DNA of 64,000 bases, from NCBI RefSeq assembly GCF_009755815.1, contig NZ_WRPK01000003.1, positions 62,001-126,000 of the forward strand. The letters run 5' to 3'. This document shows, in pieces, positions 35,071 through 43,968 of this stretch. How positions within the stretch are numbered: position 1 is the stretch's first letter; each line of letters begins with the position of its first letter. The notes beneath the pieces were generated by a model. That model saw only the letters and a list, made by a program, of their open reading frames with translations, had not been told where the DNA came from and searched no databases. The translations under genes were made by a program, and so were the position numbers. This stretch comes from Flavisphingomonas formosensis (GTDB lineage Bacteria > Pseudomonadota > Alphaproteobacteria > Sphingomonadales > Sphingomonadaceae).

Positions 35071-35814
35071 ATGCCCGATCACGCCGTCGTATCCCGTGAA
35101 GAATGGCTCAAGGCGCGTCGTGCCCTGCTGGCGCGGGAGAAGGAGGAGACTCACCTGCGCGACGCCGTCAATGCGGAGCGTCTCGCCTTGCCGTGGGTCA
35201 AGCTGGATAAGGAATATCGTTTCGATACGCCGGAAGGGACGAAATCGCTGGGCTATCTGTTCGCCGGACGCACTCAGCTCATCGTCTATCATTTCATGCT
35301 CGGGCCGGACTGGGAGGCGGGATGTCCCGGCTGCTCCTTCCTCGCCGATCATCTGGACGGCACGTTGCCGCATCTCAACCATCATGACGTGACGCTGGTC
35401 GCGGTCTCGCGCGCGCCGCTGGCGAAGATCCAGACCTACAAGGATCGAATGGGCTGGCATTTCCCCTGGGTCTCGTCGCACGGCAGTGACTTCAACCGGG
35501 ACTATCACGTGTCCTTCACCCGCGAGGAACTGGCGTCAGGCACCGTCTTCTACAATTTCGCCGAAACGCCCGCCGAAAATGCGAATGACGAGCTTCCCGG
35601 GCTCAGCGCCTTTTATCGCGATCCGGACACCGGGGAGATATTCCACACCTATTCCAGCTATGCCCGCGGGCCGGAGGAACTCATCGGCACGCTGATGATC
35701 CTCGATCGCGCACCCAAAGGGCGCAACGAGGGCCACACCATGGATTTCGTGCGCCGCCACGATGAGTATCGCGATGCGCCCGCAGCATCCTGCTGTCACA
35801 AGGAAGTGGCATGA
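35071..35814 (+). CDS. DUF899 thioredoxin-like protein
   Basis: A 247-residue DUF899 protein. The family is predicted to have a thioredoxin-like fold; here the candidate redox pair is Cys85/Cys88 in GCPGCSFLAD, followed by NHHDVTLVAVSRAP and FPWVSSHGSDFNRDY, the family signature. A strong GAGAGGAGG ribosome-binding site precedes the ATG. First gene of a two-gene operon under the divergent MarR regulator; the stop overlaps the VOC start (ATGA). Function is not established for the family; the context suggests a stress or detoxification response. Confidence 0.9.
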   Translation: MPDHAVVSREEWLKARRALLAREKEETHLRDAVNAERLALPWVKLDKEYRFDTPEGTKSLGYLFAGRTQLIVYHFMLGPDWEAGCPGCSFLADHLDGTLPHLNHHDVTLVAVSRAPLAKIQTYKDRMGWHFPWVSSHGSDFNRDYHVSFTREELASGTVFYNFAETPAENANDELPGLSAFYRDPDTGEIFHTYSSYARGPEELIGTLMILDRAPKGRNEGHTMDFVRRHDEYRDAPAASCCHKEVA

Positions 35815-36608
35815 TGGCGACAGAAACGATCACCGGCGAGGAGAGAGACGTGACTGAAGCTGCCGACCCCTTCTGCTGGTACGAACTGGTGACCACCGAT
35901 CACGATGCCGCCAGCGCCTTCTACGAAAAGGTGGCCGGATGGGCGATCACCGATTCCGGCATGGCCGATCGCCGCTATTCGATTCTGTCGGCAGGTGCGA
36001 ATCCGCTCGGCGGGATCATGTCGATGGACGTTCCGCGGCCTTTCTGGCTTGGTTATGTCGCGGTCGACGATGTCGATGCCTATGTCGGGAAGGTGAGGGA
36101 GGCGGGCGGCTCGGTGCATCGTGCTGCCGAGGATATCCCCGGTGTCGGGCGATTCGCGGTCGTGGCGGATCCGCAGGGCGCGGCCTTCGTGCTGTTCAAG
36201 GGTAGCTCGAGCGACATGCCGCCGCTGCCGGCGCAATATACGCCGGGCTCGATTACCTGGCACGAGTTGCACACCAGCGATCGGGAAGGCGCCTTCTCCT
36301 TCTATGCCGGCCTGTTCGGCTGGACCAAGGATCAGGGCCTGGATATGGGCGATATGGGTATCTACCAGCTCATCGCGGTCGATGGGAATACCATCGGGGC
36401 AATATTTGCCGACAATCAAGCGCCCCGGCCGCATTGGCTCTATTATATCGGTACGGACGATATCGACGCCGCATTGAAGCGGGCCGAGGATGCGGGGGCA
36501 ACGATCTCCATGGGCCCTCATGAAGTGCCGGGGGGTGCCTGGATCTTCGTGGGCAGCGACCCGCAGGGCGGCGTCTTCGCCATGGTCGGCCAGCGCAAGC
36601 TCGCGTAG
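35811..36608 (+). CDS. Two-domain VOC (glyoxalase/bleomycin-resistance-like) protein
   Basis: A 265-residue protein built from two vicinal-oxygen-chelate repeats of about 125 residues each. Repeat one starts at FCWYELVTTDHDAASAFYEKV and repeat two at ITWHELHTSDREGAFSFYAGLFGW, showing internal duplication. His and Glu at VOC metal positions are visible in each half (WHELHT, HEVPGGAW), but metal binding is not certain. Related proteins include an antibiotic-inhibited hydroxylase family and glyoxalase-like proteins. The start overlaps the DUF899 stop, so it is co-translated and presumably under the same MarR control. Confidence 0.88.
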   Translation: MMATETITGEERDVTEAADPFCWYELVTTDHDAASAFYEKVAGWAITDSGMADRRYSILSAGANPLGGIMSMDVPRPFWLGYVAVDDVDAYVGKVREAGGSVHRAAEDIPGVGRFAVVADPQGAAFVLFKGSSSDMPPLPAQYTPGSITWHELHTSDREGAFSFYAGLFGWTKDQGLDMGDMGIYQLIAVDGNTIGAIFADNQAPRPHWLYYIGTDDIDAALKRAEDAGATISMGPHEVPGGAWIFVGSDPQGGVFAMVGQRKLA

Positions 36609-36726
36609 GGGCCGAGGCCGTTCGGACGCACTTGCATCCGTGCGTTTCCGATCGGAGCCTCGAACCGGAACCTCCTGCCACCCCATCGGGTTTTGCCTGC
36701 ACGGGGGTTAGAGGAGGAGACGGACC

Positions 36727-36981
36727 ATGGCAGACTATAAGACGACCGAGACCCAGCCGGGCGGCACGACGATCATCGAGCGCAAGGGCAGTGGCGGCAC
36801 CATCCTGATCGCGATCGTCCTGCTTTTCGCGATACTCGTCGGCGGTTATTTCCTGATGACCCAGCAGGGCAGCCAGATGAAGCGCGATGCCGCGATCGCC
36901 GGCGCCGCAGACAGTGTGAGCTCGGCCGCGAGCAAGGTAGGCGATGCGGCCAAGACGGCCTCGGAACAGCCGCAGCAGTGA
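36727..36981 (+). CDS. Small single-pass membrane protein
   Basis: An 84-residue protein with a hydrophilic N-terminus (MADYKTTETQPGG), one membrane helix at about residues 25-44 (ILIAIVLLFAILVGGYFLM), and an Ala/Ser-rich, low-complexity C-terminal tail. An excellent AGGAGGAG site 9 bases before the ATG and high GC at third positions support it as a real gene. I do not recognise a family; a role at the membrane is all that can be said. It is followed by a very strong hairpin. Confidence 0.75.
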   Translation: MADYKTTETQPGGTTIIERKGSGGTILIAIVLLFAILVGGYFLMTQQGSQMKRDAAIAGAADSVSSAASKVGDAAKTASEQPQQ

Positions 36982-36990
36982 CATGGACAG

Positions 36991-37027
36991 GCGGGCGGCG
37001 CGACCGGTTGCCGGTCGCGCCGCCCGC
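36991..37027 (+). terminator. Very strong GC hairpin after the small membrane protein
   Basis: A perfect 17-bp stem GCGGGCGGCGCGACCGG / CCGGTCGCGCCGCCCGC around TTG, 9 bases after the stop codon. It lacks a following T run, so it may work as an mRNA-end-protecting or rho-assisted structure. The remaining bases to tRNA-Trp hold no gene that I can see. Confidence 0.55.
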
Positions 37028-37180
37028 TGGCTTGGAGGCAGGTTGAAATCTTCCTCGCCTCACAGGTGGCGGGCGCGAGCACGTGATGAGGTCATGATTT
37101 GCGCAACCACCCGGCGACAGGCCCAGATGCCTCGCCAGCAATAAAGCGCCTGTCGCGTTCATCAAGCCGCCAAGCGCCTC

Positions 37181-37209
37181 TTGCCTTCGCATTTCGGCGC
37201 CGCTATTGA
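37181..37209 (+). promoter_or_regulatory. Candidate promoter of the tRNA-Trp / secE transcript
   Basis: TTGCCT (37181-37186), 17 bases, TATTGA (37204-37209). It lies about 19 bases upstream of the mature tRNA end, which fits a short processed leader. The hexamers are weak matches. Confidence 0.4.
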
Positions 37210-37227
37210 CCGCGCTCCCGGTTCCGG

Positions 37228-37303
37228 AGGAGTGTAGCTCAGTTGGTAGAGCATCGGTCTCCAAAACCGAGGGCCGGGGGTTCGAGTCCCTCCACTCCTG
37301 CCA
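37228..37303 (+). tRNA. trnW: tRNA-Trp (anticodon CCA)
   Basis: A full 76-base cloverleaf: acceptor stem AGGAGTG / CACTCCT, D arm AGCTCAGTTGGTAGAGC, anticodon stem TCGGT / ACCGA with the loop CTCCAAA (anticodon CCA at 37261-37263), T arm GGGGGTTCGAGTCCCTC, discriminator G, and an encoded CCA end. It lies just upstream of secE, as in many Proteobacteria. Confidence 0.98.
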
Positions 37304-37426
37304 CTTCTGAGTGAGCGGAGCGGCCTGGAACAGGGGTCAGGGCGAGGTCAGCGGGCTGCCCGGCTGAAAGCCGGAAGGCGGCCCATGGCCTCGTAGCTGT
37401 TGTTTGTTGAAGTCGAAGGAAGCTAC

Positions 37427-37624
37427 GTGGCGAGGGTTTCACCGGGCGAGTTCGTCAATCAGGTGCGGGCGGAGACCAAGAAGGTCGTCTGGCCTACGCG
37501 CAGGGAAACGGTGATGACCGCGATCATGGTCGTGATCATGGCGGCGCTGCTCGGCATCTTCTTCTTCGGTATCGACGCCGCGTTCGGCCGGATCGTGAAG
37601 TTCCTGCTGTCGCTGGCGGCTTAA
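37427..37624 (+). CDS. secE: Preprotein translocase subunit SecE
   Basis: A 65-residue single-pass SecE of the short alphaproteobacterial form, an essential clamp of the SecYEG channel in the inner membrane. The cytoplasmic amphipathic part has the conserved EFVNQVRAETKKVVWPTRRET motif, followed by one membrane helix (about residues 30-52). I choose GTG 37427 with GAAGGA 6 bases upstream; the in-frame TTG upstream would add an unlikely extension. It precedes nusG by 13 bases. Confidence 0.95.
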   Translation: MARVSPGEFVNQVRAETKKVVWPTRRETVMTAIMVVIMAALLGIFFFGIDAAFGRIVKFLLSLAA

Positions 37625-37637
37625 GTCGAGAGGTCGC

Positions 37638-38177
37638 ATGTCGCGCTGGTACATCATTCACGCCTATTCGGGTTTCGAGAACAAGGTGCGTGACGCGATC
37701 ATGGCCGAAGCCACGCGTCTCGGGCTCGAGCGCCTGGTCGATGCCGTAGAGGTGCCGACCGAGAAGGTGACGGAAATCCGCCGCGGCAAGAAGGTTACTT
37801 CCGACCGCAAGTTTTTCCCGGGCTATGTCCTGGCCAAGCTCGAGATGAACGACGACGTCTACCATCTCGTGAAGAACACGCCGAAGGTGACGGGCTTCCT
37901 TGGATCTTCCGGCAAGCCGCAGCCGATCAGCGAAGCCGAGGCGGCGCGGATCCTGAACACCAAGGCTGAAGCCGCGGCTGCGGCGCCCAAGACCAAGGTC
38001 AAGGTCGATTTCGAGATCGGCGATCAGGTCAAGGTGCTGGACGGCCCGTTCGCCAGCTTCAACGGCGTCGTCGAGGAACTCGACTTCGATCGTTCGCGGG
38101 TCAAGGTTTCGGTGTCGATCTTCGGGCGGGCAACGCCGGTCGAGCTCGATTTCGAGCAGGTCGAACGGATGAAGTGA
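37638..38177 (+). CDS. nusG: Transcription termination/antitermination factor NusG
   Basis: A 179-residue NusG. The N-terminal NGN domain starts with RWYIIHAYSGFENKV and has the RKFFPGYVLAKLEM motif contacting RNA polymerase. A linker of Ala-rich residues (about 108-120) leads to the KOW domain (EIGDQVKVLDGPFASFNGVVEELD), which recruits Rho or ribosomal S10. It is directly downstream of secE, and followed by a 124-base leader before rplK. Confidence 0.97.
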   Translation: MSRWYIIHAYSGFENKVRDAIMAEATRLGLERLVDAVEVPTEKVTEIRRGKKVTSDRKFFPGYVLAKLEMNDDVYHLVKNTPKVTGFLGSSGKPQPISEAEAARILNTKAEAAAAAPKTKVKVDFEIGDQVKVLDGPFASFNGVVEELDFDRSRVKVSVSIFGRATPVELDFEQVERMK

Positions 38178-38250
38178 TCGGACGCCCACTCCCGATGGTA
38201 ACGGGGGATAGGGCGGCAGGAATTCCGGTGCGAGCCGGGATGGCGCGGGA

Positions 38251-38268
38251 GGCAGGCTTCGGCCTGCC
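38251..38268 (+). promoter_or_regulatory. UUCG-capped hairpin in the nusG-rplK leader
   Basis: GGCAGGC-TTCG-GCCTGCC, a 7-bp stem with the very stable C(UUCG)G loop, 33 bases before the rplK start. The L11 leader in other bacteria carries the L1 repressor-binding structure, so a regulatory role is possible; not proven by sequence. Confidence 0.4.
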
Positions 38269-38301
38269 GCAAGGACCGCTAAACTTGAAAGAGAGTGAAA
38301 C

Positions 38302-38733
38302 ATGGCAAAGAAGATTACCGGCTATATCAAGCTGCAGGTGCCGGCCGGAAAGGCCAACCCCAGCCCGCCGATCGGCCCCGCGCTCGGTCAGCGCGGCGTC
38401 AACATCATGGAATTCTGCAAGGCGTTCAACGCGCAGACCGGCGACCAGGAAGTCGGCACCCCGCTGCCGACGATCATCACCGTCTATGCGGATCGCAGCT
38501 TCTCCTTCGTGACGAAGACTCCGCCGGCGACCTTCCTCATCAAGAAGGCGATGGGCCTCAAGTCGGGTTCGAAGGAGCCTGGCAAGGTCAGCGCGGGCAA
38601 GATCAAGCGTTCGCAGCTCGCCGAGATCGCGAATGCGAAGATGAAGGATCTCAACGCCAACGACATCGACGCGGCGACGAAGATCATCGAAGGCTCGGCC
38701 CGCGCGATGGGCCTCGAAGTGGTGGAGGGCTGA
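38302..38733 (+). CDS. rplK: 50S ribosomal protein L11
   Basis: A 143-residue L11, which with 23S rRNA builds the GTPase-associated centre. It carries the N-terminal [22 protein letters not shown] signature (in [13 protein letters not shown]) and C-terminal domain with [10 protein letters not shown]. The ATG has AAGAGAG about 7 bases upstream. First gene of the rplKA pair, 4 bases before rplA. Confidence 0.98.
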   Translation: MAKKITGYIKLQVPAGKANPSPPIGPALGQRGVNIMEFCKAFNAQTGDQEVGTPLPTIITVYADRSFSFVTKTPPATFLIKKAMGLKSGSKEPGKVSAGKIKRSQLAEIANAKMKDLNANDIDAATKIIEGSARAMGLEVVEG

Positions 38734-38737
38734 GCCA

Positions 38738-39436
38738 ATGACGAAGCTGAGCAAGAAGGCCAAGGTGCTGGCCGCCGCCGTGAACCGCGAGAAGCTGTAC
38801 GGCGTCGATGAGGCGATCGCGCTGGCCAAGACCAATGCGACCTCGAAGTTCGACGAAACGATCGAAGTGGCGCTGAACCTCGGCGTCGATCCGCGTCACG
38901 CCGACCAGATGGTCCGTGGCGTCGTCACCCTGCCCAAGGGCACCGGCAAGACCGTGCGCGTCGGCGTGTTCGCGCGCGGCGCGAAGGCCGAAGAGGCGAC
39001 CGCCGCCGGCGCCGACGTGGTCGGTGCGGAAGACCTGCTCGAGATCGTGCAGGGCGGCAAGATCGACTTCGATCGCTGCATCGCCACCCCGGACATGATG
39101 GGCCTCGTCGGCCGTCTCGGCAAGATTCTCGGTCCGAAGGGCCTGATGCCGAACCCGAAGCTGGGCACGGTGACGATGAACGTCGGCGAAGCCGTGAAGG
39201 CGGCCAAGGGCGGTCAGGTGGAGTTCCGCGTCGAGAAGGCCGGCATCATCCATTCCGGCATCGGCAAGGCGAGCTTCCCCGCCGAGGACCTGCGCGCCAA
39301 CTTCGACGCGTTCGTGGACGCGATCGTCAAGGCGAAGCCGTCGGGCGCCAAGGGCAAGTATCTGAAGAAGATCGCGGTCAGCTCGACGATGGGCGCTGGC
39401 ATCAAGGTCGACACCGCCGAGATCGGCGCGGCCTGA
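38738..39436 (+). CDS. rplA: 50S ribosomal protein L1
   Basis: A 232-residue L1, binding the mobile L1 stalk of 23S rRNA and, in many bacteria, repressing its own operon. The family motif [14 protein letters not shown] is present at about residues 130-143, along with [19 protein letters not shown]. It starts 4 bases after rplK and ends at a classic terminator, so rplKA forms a unit distinct from rplJL. Confidence 0.98.
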   Translation: MTKLSKKAKVLAAAVNREKLYGVDEAIALAKTNATSKFDETIEVALNLGVDPRHADQMVRGVVTLPKGTGKTVRVGVFARGAKAEEATAAGADVVGAEDLLEIVQGGKIDFDRCIATPDMMGLVGRLGKILGPKGLMPNPKLGTVTMNVGEAVKAAKGGQVEFRVEKAGIIHSGIGKASFPAEDLRANFDAFVDAIVKAKPSGAKGKYLKKIAVSSTMGAGIKVDTAEIGAA

Positions 39437-39460
39437 TCCGACGCTGCAAGCGAGAGCAAG

Positions 39461-39497
39461 CGGCCCCCTTCGCCATGCGGAGGGGGCCGTTTTCTTT
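39461..39497 (+). terminator. Rho-independent terminator after rplA
   Basis: Stem CGGCCCCCT / AGGGGGCCG with an 11-base loop followed by TTTTCTTTT, 24 bases after the rplA stop. Confidence 0.92.
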
Positions 39498-39499
39498 TG

Positions 39500-39868
39500 T
39501 GGCCGTCCGGAAGCAAAATCAGCGTCCAGACTGATTGCCATCCGATTGCATCGAATTTCAGCGTGACAGCCTGGTGCAAAGCGTGTACCGGCGCGCCTTC
39601 GAATTCTTCGGGATTCGACGGAGCCCTTAGGGGCGCCGGCCGTCCGAGACAGCAGGTGAGGGGTATCCGCCTCTCTTAATCTCCTGCCTAGACGGGGAAT
39701 GGAATTCACCGGAAACGCGCCCTGCGCGTGTTCGGACTGCCGTCACGATGTGCCGGCCAGGCAGCCATTGCCCACTCGACGGAACCCCGGAGATGCGGGT
39801 TCCCGCATCTCCGAAATTGGACCGGCTCCGAAGGCGCATGCCGACGGAGCCCGAACGTGGAGAATGGC
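39500..39868 (+). promoter_or_regulatory. Long rplJ leader (likely L10 autoregulatory leader)
   Basis: About 370 bases without a gene that I accept, between the rplA terminator and rplJ. It contains an 11-bp perfect hairpin GGAGATGCGGG / CCCGCATCTCC (39789-39812) and other GC-rich foldable stretches. An L10(L8)-binding leader is expected here in bacteria. A promoter must lie near the start of this stretch, but I cannot pick hexamers with confidence. Confidence 0.5.
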
Positions 39869-40390
39869 ATGGATCGTGCTCAAAAGGCCGAAGCCGTCGC
39901 CGAACTGAACCGTACCTTTTCCGAGGTCGGCGTGGTGGTCGTCACCCGCAACCACGGGCTGACCGTCGCACAGTCGACCCAGCTCCGGAACAAGATGCGT
40001 GAAGTCGGCGCGAGCTACAAGGTCTCGAAGAACAAGCTTGCCAAGATCGCGCTCGATGGCACCGACTATCTCTCGCTGGGCGAAATGCTCACGGGTCCGG
40101 TCGGCCTTGCCACCTCTGTCGACCCGGTCGCCGCCGCGAAAGTGGCGGTCGAATTCGCGAAGACGAACGACAAGTTCGAAATCGTGGGCGGGGCGATGGG
40201 CGCGACGGCTCTCGACGTCGAAGGCGTGAAGGCGCTCGCAACGCTGCCGTCGCTGGATGAACTGCGTGCCAAGCTGATCGGCCTGATCCAGGCCCCGGCG
40301 CAGAAGCTCGCATCCATCACCCAGGCACCGGCCGCGCAGCTCGCCCGCGTTTTCGCGGCGTATGCCGACAAGGACAAGGAAGCCGCCTGA
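39869..40390 (+). CDS. rplJ: 50S ribosomal protein L10
   Basis: A 173-residue L10 that anchors the L7/L12 stalk. The N-terminal [14 protein letters not shown] and the middle [11 protein letters not shown] and [12 protein letters not shown] segments are typical, and the C-terminal helix (residues 135-165) has the repeated Ala/Gln/Leu pattern that binds L7/L12 dimers. The ATG at 39869 has GGAGA about 6 bases upstream; the earlier in-frame starts would run through the leader hairpin. Followed by rplL after 69 bases. Confidence 0.97.
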   Translation: MDRAQKAEAVAELNRTFSEVGVVVVTRNHGLTVAQSTQLRNKMREVGASYKVSKNKLAKIALDGTDYLSLGEMLTGPVGLATSVDPVAAAKVAVEFAKTNDKFEIVGGAMGATALDVEGVKALATLPSLDELRAKLIGLIQAPAQKLASITQAPAAQLARVFAAYADKDKEAA

Positions 40391-40459
40391 GCCTCTGGCT
40401 TGGACATCGATGTGAACTGAACCTCACGGGGCGCTTCGCCCCGACATGGAGATACGAAA

Positions 40460-40840
40460 ATGGCAGACCTGAACGCGCTGGTTGACCAGCTTTCCGAACT
40501 GACCGTCCTCGAGGCCGCCGAGCTCTCGAAGCTTCTCGAAGAGAAGTGGGGCGTTTCCGCCGCTGCCGCCGTTGCGGTTGCGGCTCCGGGTGCCGGCGGC
40601 GGCGCCGCTGCTCCGGCCGCCGAAGAGAAGACCGAGTTCGACGTGATCCTCACCGGCGACGGTGGCAAGAAGATCAACGTGATCAAGGAAGTCCGCGCGA
40701 TCACCGGCCTGGGCCTGACCGAAGCCAAGACTCTCGTCGAGTCCGCTCCGAAGGCCGTCAAGGAAGGCGTCAACAAGGACGAGGCCGAGAAGATCAAGAA
40801 GCAGCTCGAGGAAGCCGGCGCGACCGTCGAGCTCAAGTAA
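40460..40840 (+). CDS. rplL: 50S ribosomal protein L7/L12
   Basis: A 126-residue L7/L12, the flexible stalk protein that recruits elongation factors. It has the N-terminal dimerisation helix ([27 protein letters not shown]), an Ala/Gly/Pro hinge (about residues 33-54) and the C-terminal factor-binding domain with [25 protein letters not shown]. Downstream is a strong terminator and not rpoB, which is the unusual part of this locus. Confidence 0.98.
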   Translation: MADLNALVDQLSELTVLEAAELSKLLEEKWGVSAAAAVAVAAPGAGGGAAAPAAEEKTEFDVILTGDGGKKINVIKEVRAITGLGLTEAKTLVESAPKAVKEGVNKDEAEKIKKQLEEAGATVELK

Positions 40841-40878
40841 GACGCGCGGCGCGAGCCGCACATCTTATCGAGACAGGG

Positions 40879-40908
40879 AAGGGCGGCTCCGCGAGGGGCC
40901 GCCCTTTT
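40879..40908 (+). terminator. Rho-independent terminator after rplL
   Basis: Stem AAGGGCGGC / GCCGCCCTT followed by TTTT, 38 bases after the rplL stop. It separates rplL from any downstream gene; on the other side the oxidoreductase gene converges. Confidence 0.9.
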
Positions 40909-40949
40909 CGCATTTTCCGTTTTCGTGCTCAAAGCTCGCGGAGCCGCGA

Positions 40950-43217
40950 TCAGGCGGCGCGCAGCGAGACCGGCAGCGACTTGTAGGAGGGAGTGCCGCT
41001 CCGCCGATCATAATCGTCGAGCGCGATCAGGCAGTTGGCTTCCGGATAATAGGCTGCGACCGAACCGCGCGCGATCGGATGGGCGACGGCGGTCTGCCGG
41101 GCCAGAGTGCGGCCGGAAGGACCGATCACGTCGACCCTGTCGCCATGCTCGAGCCCGAGCGCGGCAAGATCCTCGGCATTGACGAAGATCACATCGCGTC
41201 GTCCGCTGATGCCGCGGTAGCGATCGTCGAGGCCGTAAATGGTGGTATTATACTGATCGTGGCTGCGAATGGTTGTCAGCGTGAGCGGCCCGTCGTCCCG
41301 GCCTTCGTCTTCGTCCATGCTTGGAAAGACTAGGAAATGGGCCTTGCCGTCCGCAGTATCCCATTCCCGCGAGGATGCGCCGACGCGCAGGCGGAAGCCG
41401 CCGGGCTGGCGGATGCGGGCATTGAAATCGAAGAAGTCGGGGAAGACCGCCTCGATCTTGTCGCGGATCCGGTCATAGTCGGCGACCAGCCAGTCCCAAT
41501 CGACGACCGTGCGGGGAAGCGCCGCCCTGCCTATGCCGGCGATGATCGCGGGTTCGGAGCGCAGGTCGTCGGAGGCGGGTTTCAGCCGGCCGCGCGAGGC
41601 ATGGACCATCGACATCGAATCCTCGACCGTCACGGCCTGTACGCCGCCGGCCTGGACGTCCTGCTCGGTACGGCCGAGGCAAGGCAGGACTATGCTTTCT
41701 CGCGCGGTGAGCAGGCAGGTGCGGTTGAGCTTGGTACAGATCTGGACGTTGAGATCCAGATTGCGGAATGCGGTGAAGCTGGCCTCGGGATCGCTCATCG
41801 CGACGGCGAGATTGCCACCGAGGCCGATGAAGCCCTTTGCGCTGCCATCGCGCATCGCCGCCACCGCCTCGACCGCATTGTGGCCATGCGCGCGCGGCGA
41901 GGCGATGCCGAAGGTCGCGTCGAGCCTGGCCAGGAAGGGTTCGGCAGGGATTTCGGTGATGCCGACGGTGCGGTCGCCCTGTACGTTGCTGTGGCCACGC
42001 AGCGGGCAGATGCCGGCGCCGGGCTTGCCGAAATTGCCGCGTAGCAGGAGCAGGTTTGCGATCTGCTGGACGTTCTCGGTGCCATGGCGATGCTGGGTGA
42101 TGCCCATGCCGTAGCAGATGATCACCCGCTCCGCCGACCAGTAGATCCGTGCCATGTGCTCGACCGCAGCCCGCGAGAGGCCGGAACGCTGCTCGATCTC
42201 GGCCCACCCGATGGCGGCAATATCGGCCTGCAGCGCTTCGAGTCCCACCGTATGCTTGGCGATGAAAGCACGATCGAGCAGACCGTCGCCACCGGCCGCG
42301 AGATCGGCGGCATCCGCGGCGAACAGCGCCTTCATCATGCCCTTCAGCATGGCGGCATCGCCACCGACCTTCACGAGATGATAGGTGGAGGCGATCGGCG
42401 TAGCGCCGAGCGTCACCATCTCGACCGGCGCCTGCGGGTCCTGGAAGCGCTCCAGCCCGCGTTCGCGCATCGGATTGGCGACGACGATCGAAGCGCCGCG
42501 ACGCGAAACCTCCCGCAACGTGCCGAGCATACGCGGATGGTTGGTGCCGGGATTGTGGCCGATGCAGAAGACCGCGTCGGCATGATCGAAATCCTCGAGC
42601 GTCACCGTGCCTTTGCCGACACCGATCGATTTGGGCAGGCCGACGCTTGTCGCCTCGTGGCACATGTTCGAGCAATCGGGGAAATTGTTGGTGCCATATT
42701 CGCGGGCGAGCAGCTGATAGAGAAAGGCTGCCTCGTTGGAGGCGCGGCCCGACGTATAGAATTCCATCTGGTTGGGATCGGTCATGGCCTGCATGGCGCC
42801 GCCGATGCGGGCGAAGGCCTCGTCCCAGCCGATCGCCACGAAATGATCGCTTGCGGCGTCGTAGCGCAGCGGCTGAGTGAGGCGGCCGGCATCTTCCAGC
42901 GCATAGTCCGACCAGCTCCAGAGCTCGGTTACGCTATGCTCCGCGAAGAAGGCGGGATCGACGCGCTTGGCCGTCGCTTCCCAGGTGACCGCCTTGGCGC
43001 CATTTTCGCAAAATTCGAAGGAAGACGTGTGCCGCGGGTCCGGCCAGGCGCAGCCGGGACAATCGAAGCCGTCCGGCTGGTTCATCTGCAGGAGGGCACG
43101 TGTTTCGGTGCTCGCGCCCATCTGCCCGCGGACGGCGAGCGCCACGGCGCGCAAAGCGCCCCAGCCGCCCGCCGGCCCCTCATAGGGCTTCACTCCGTCG
43201 AGATCCTTGTCGGCCAT
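40950..43217 (-). CDS. YdeP/FdhF-like molybdopterin oxidoreductase alpha subunit
   Basis: A 755-residue molybdopterin-guanine-dinucleotide enzyme resembling E. coli YdeP, a formate-dehydrogenase-like protein tied to acid resistance. An N-terminal Fe-S cluster region has Cys53, Cys56 and Cys70 (FDCPGCAWPDP..FEFCENGAK). The active-site neighbourhood DCSNMCHEATS has Cys and no UGA codon, so no selenocysteine is needed. Molybdopterin-binding stretches such as GHNPGTNHPRM and RGHSNVQGDRTVG are conserved, and the C-terminal MGD-binding domain is present. Physiological substrate and electron partner are unknown; no FdhD or small subunit is next to it. GGAG lies about 8 bases before the ATG. Confidence 0.9.
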   Translation of the reverse strand: MADKDLDGVKPYEGPAGGWGALRAVALAVRGQMGASTETRALLQMNQPDGFDCPGCAWPDPRHTSSFEFCENGAKAVTWEATAKRVDPAFFAEHSVTELWSWSDYALEDAGRLTQPLRYDAASDHFVAIGWDEAFARIGGAMQAMTDPNQMEFYTSGRASNEAAFLYQLLAREYGTNNFPDCSNMCHEATSVGLPKSIGVGKGTVTLEDFDHADAVFCIGHNPGTNHPRMLGTLREVSRRGASIVVANPMRERGLERFQDPQAPVEMVTLGATPIASTYHLVKVGGDAAMLKGMMKALFAADAADLAAGGDGLLDRAFIAKHTVGLEALQADIAAIGWAEIEQRSGLSRAAVEHMARIYWSAERVIICYGMGITQHRHGTENVQQIANLLLLRGNFGKPGAGICPLRGHSNVQGDRTVGITEIPAEPFLARLDATFGIASPRAHGHNAVEAVAAMRDGSAKGFIGLGGNLAVAMSDPEASFTAFRNLDLNVQICTKLNRTCLLTARESIVLPCLGRTEQDVQAGGVQAVTVEDSMSMVHASRGRLKPASDDLRSEPAIIAGIGRAALPRTVVDWDWLVADYDRIRDKIEAVFPDFFDFNARIRQPGGFRLRVGASSREWDTADGKAHFLVFPSMDEDEGRDDGPLTLTTIRSHDQYNTTIYGLDDRYRGISGRRDVIFVNAEDLAALGLEHGDRVDVIGPSGRTLARQTAVAHPIARGSVAAYYPEANCLIALDDYDRRSGTPSYKSLPVSLRAA

Positions 43218-43318
43218 CGCGCAACTCCGCTCGTTTCGGCAAGGATAGGCCCGTGGCCTGCGATCTCAATGCGGAACGGCCGCTCCCATACCAAGATATG
43301 TGGCAGCCGACGCCCGGA

Positions 43319-43855
43319 TCAGGGCTGCGCGGGTGCTGGAGGGGGCATATCGGCCGGCGCGGCGCCGGGTGGGGGTGGGGGGACATCGCCGTGACCATCG
43401 TCCCAGCCACGATGAGGGCCTCCCGCACCATGGCGCCCGCCGTGCGGGCCGACCGCGGCAATGCGACCATCCGGGCTGACGAGATATTGGGCGTGGATGA
43501 TGCCGTCCGCGTAGCGACCCTGCACGCTCACCGTCTGATTGACCGGCAGGGCGCCATCGGCGACCGCATGTGGGCTGGCGTCGACGAGGACGCGACCCGA
43601 GCCGTCGCTGACGATCACGCTGTTACCATAGCTTTCGGCGACGCGGCCGCGCACGGTGACCACCGGATCGCCGAACCAGGGACGGCTGGCGGCGGCGAGG
43701 GTGGCGATGCGGACCGGATTGGGCGGTGCCATGACGGCCACCGGCTGCACGGCATGGGTCACGGCGGCGCCGAGGCCACCGCCGATCGCGAGCAAGGCGA
43801 GCGCCCCCACCGCGAGGCGGGGACGGAAGGAACCAAATTGAGAAAACTGAGCCAT
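43319..43855 (-). CDS. Exported OB-fold-like (BOF/YgiW-like) protein with His/Pro-rich tail
   Basis: A 178-residue protein with an N-terminal signal or membrane segment (residues 16-35). The middle (VVTVRGRVAESYGNSVIVSDGSGRVLVDA and VSVQGRYADGIIHAQYLVSPDG) looks like a small OB-fold of the bacterial BOF type, as in YgiW/YdeI. The C-terminus is Gly/His/Asp-rich (HGGRHGAGGPHRGWDDGHGD) and then Pro-rich, possibly metal-binding. It is divergent from an OmpR-type response regulator; ygiW next to qseBC is the E. coli parallel. The ATG has AAGGAGAG upstream. Probably periplasmic. Confidence 0.75.
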   Translation of the reverse strand: MAQFSQFGSFRPRLAVGALALLAIGGGLGAAVTHAVQPVAVMAPPNPVRIATLAAASRPWFGDPVVTVRGRVAESYGNSVIVSDGSGRVLVDASPHAVADGALPVNQTVSVQGRYADGIIHAQYLVSPDGRIAAVGPHGGRHGAGGPHRGWDDGHGDVPPPPPGAAPADMPPPAPAQP

Positions 43856-43903
43856 GATGCTCTCCTTTCGAGGAGTGGGGTAGCGCCCCGCACCCGTCCC
43901 AGG

Positions 43904-43921
43904 CTGAACCGTGCCGTTCAG
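43904..43921. promoter_or_regulatory. Inverted repeat in the divergent promoter region
   Basis: CTGAAC-CGTGCC-GTTCAG, perfect 6-bp arms, midway between the divergent OB-fold gene and the response regulator. A second GTTTGGG follows at a one-turn-like spacing from GTTCAG. Candidate autoregulatory site of the response regulator. Confidence 0.35.
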
Positions 43922-43968
43922 TTTCGGTTTGGGTTATGGCGGTAACCGCAATCGCAGGAGGCCCGAGC

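Noticed and set aside
39728-39868. Longer rplJ start through the leader
   Set aside because: The in-frame extension runs through a strong hairpin and encodes a Cys/Arg-rich sequence unlike L10. ATG 39869 has a ribosome-binding site and begins with the conserved MDRAQK.
40950-43217. Selenocysteine in the formate-dehydrogenase-like protein
   Set aside because: No in-frame TGA is present; the expected active-site area reads DCSNMCHEATS with ordinary cysteine codons.
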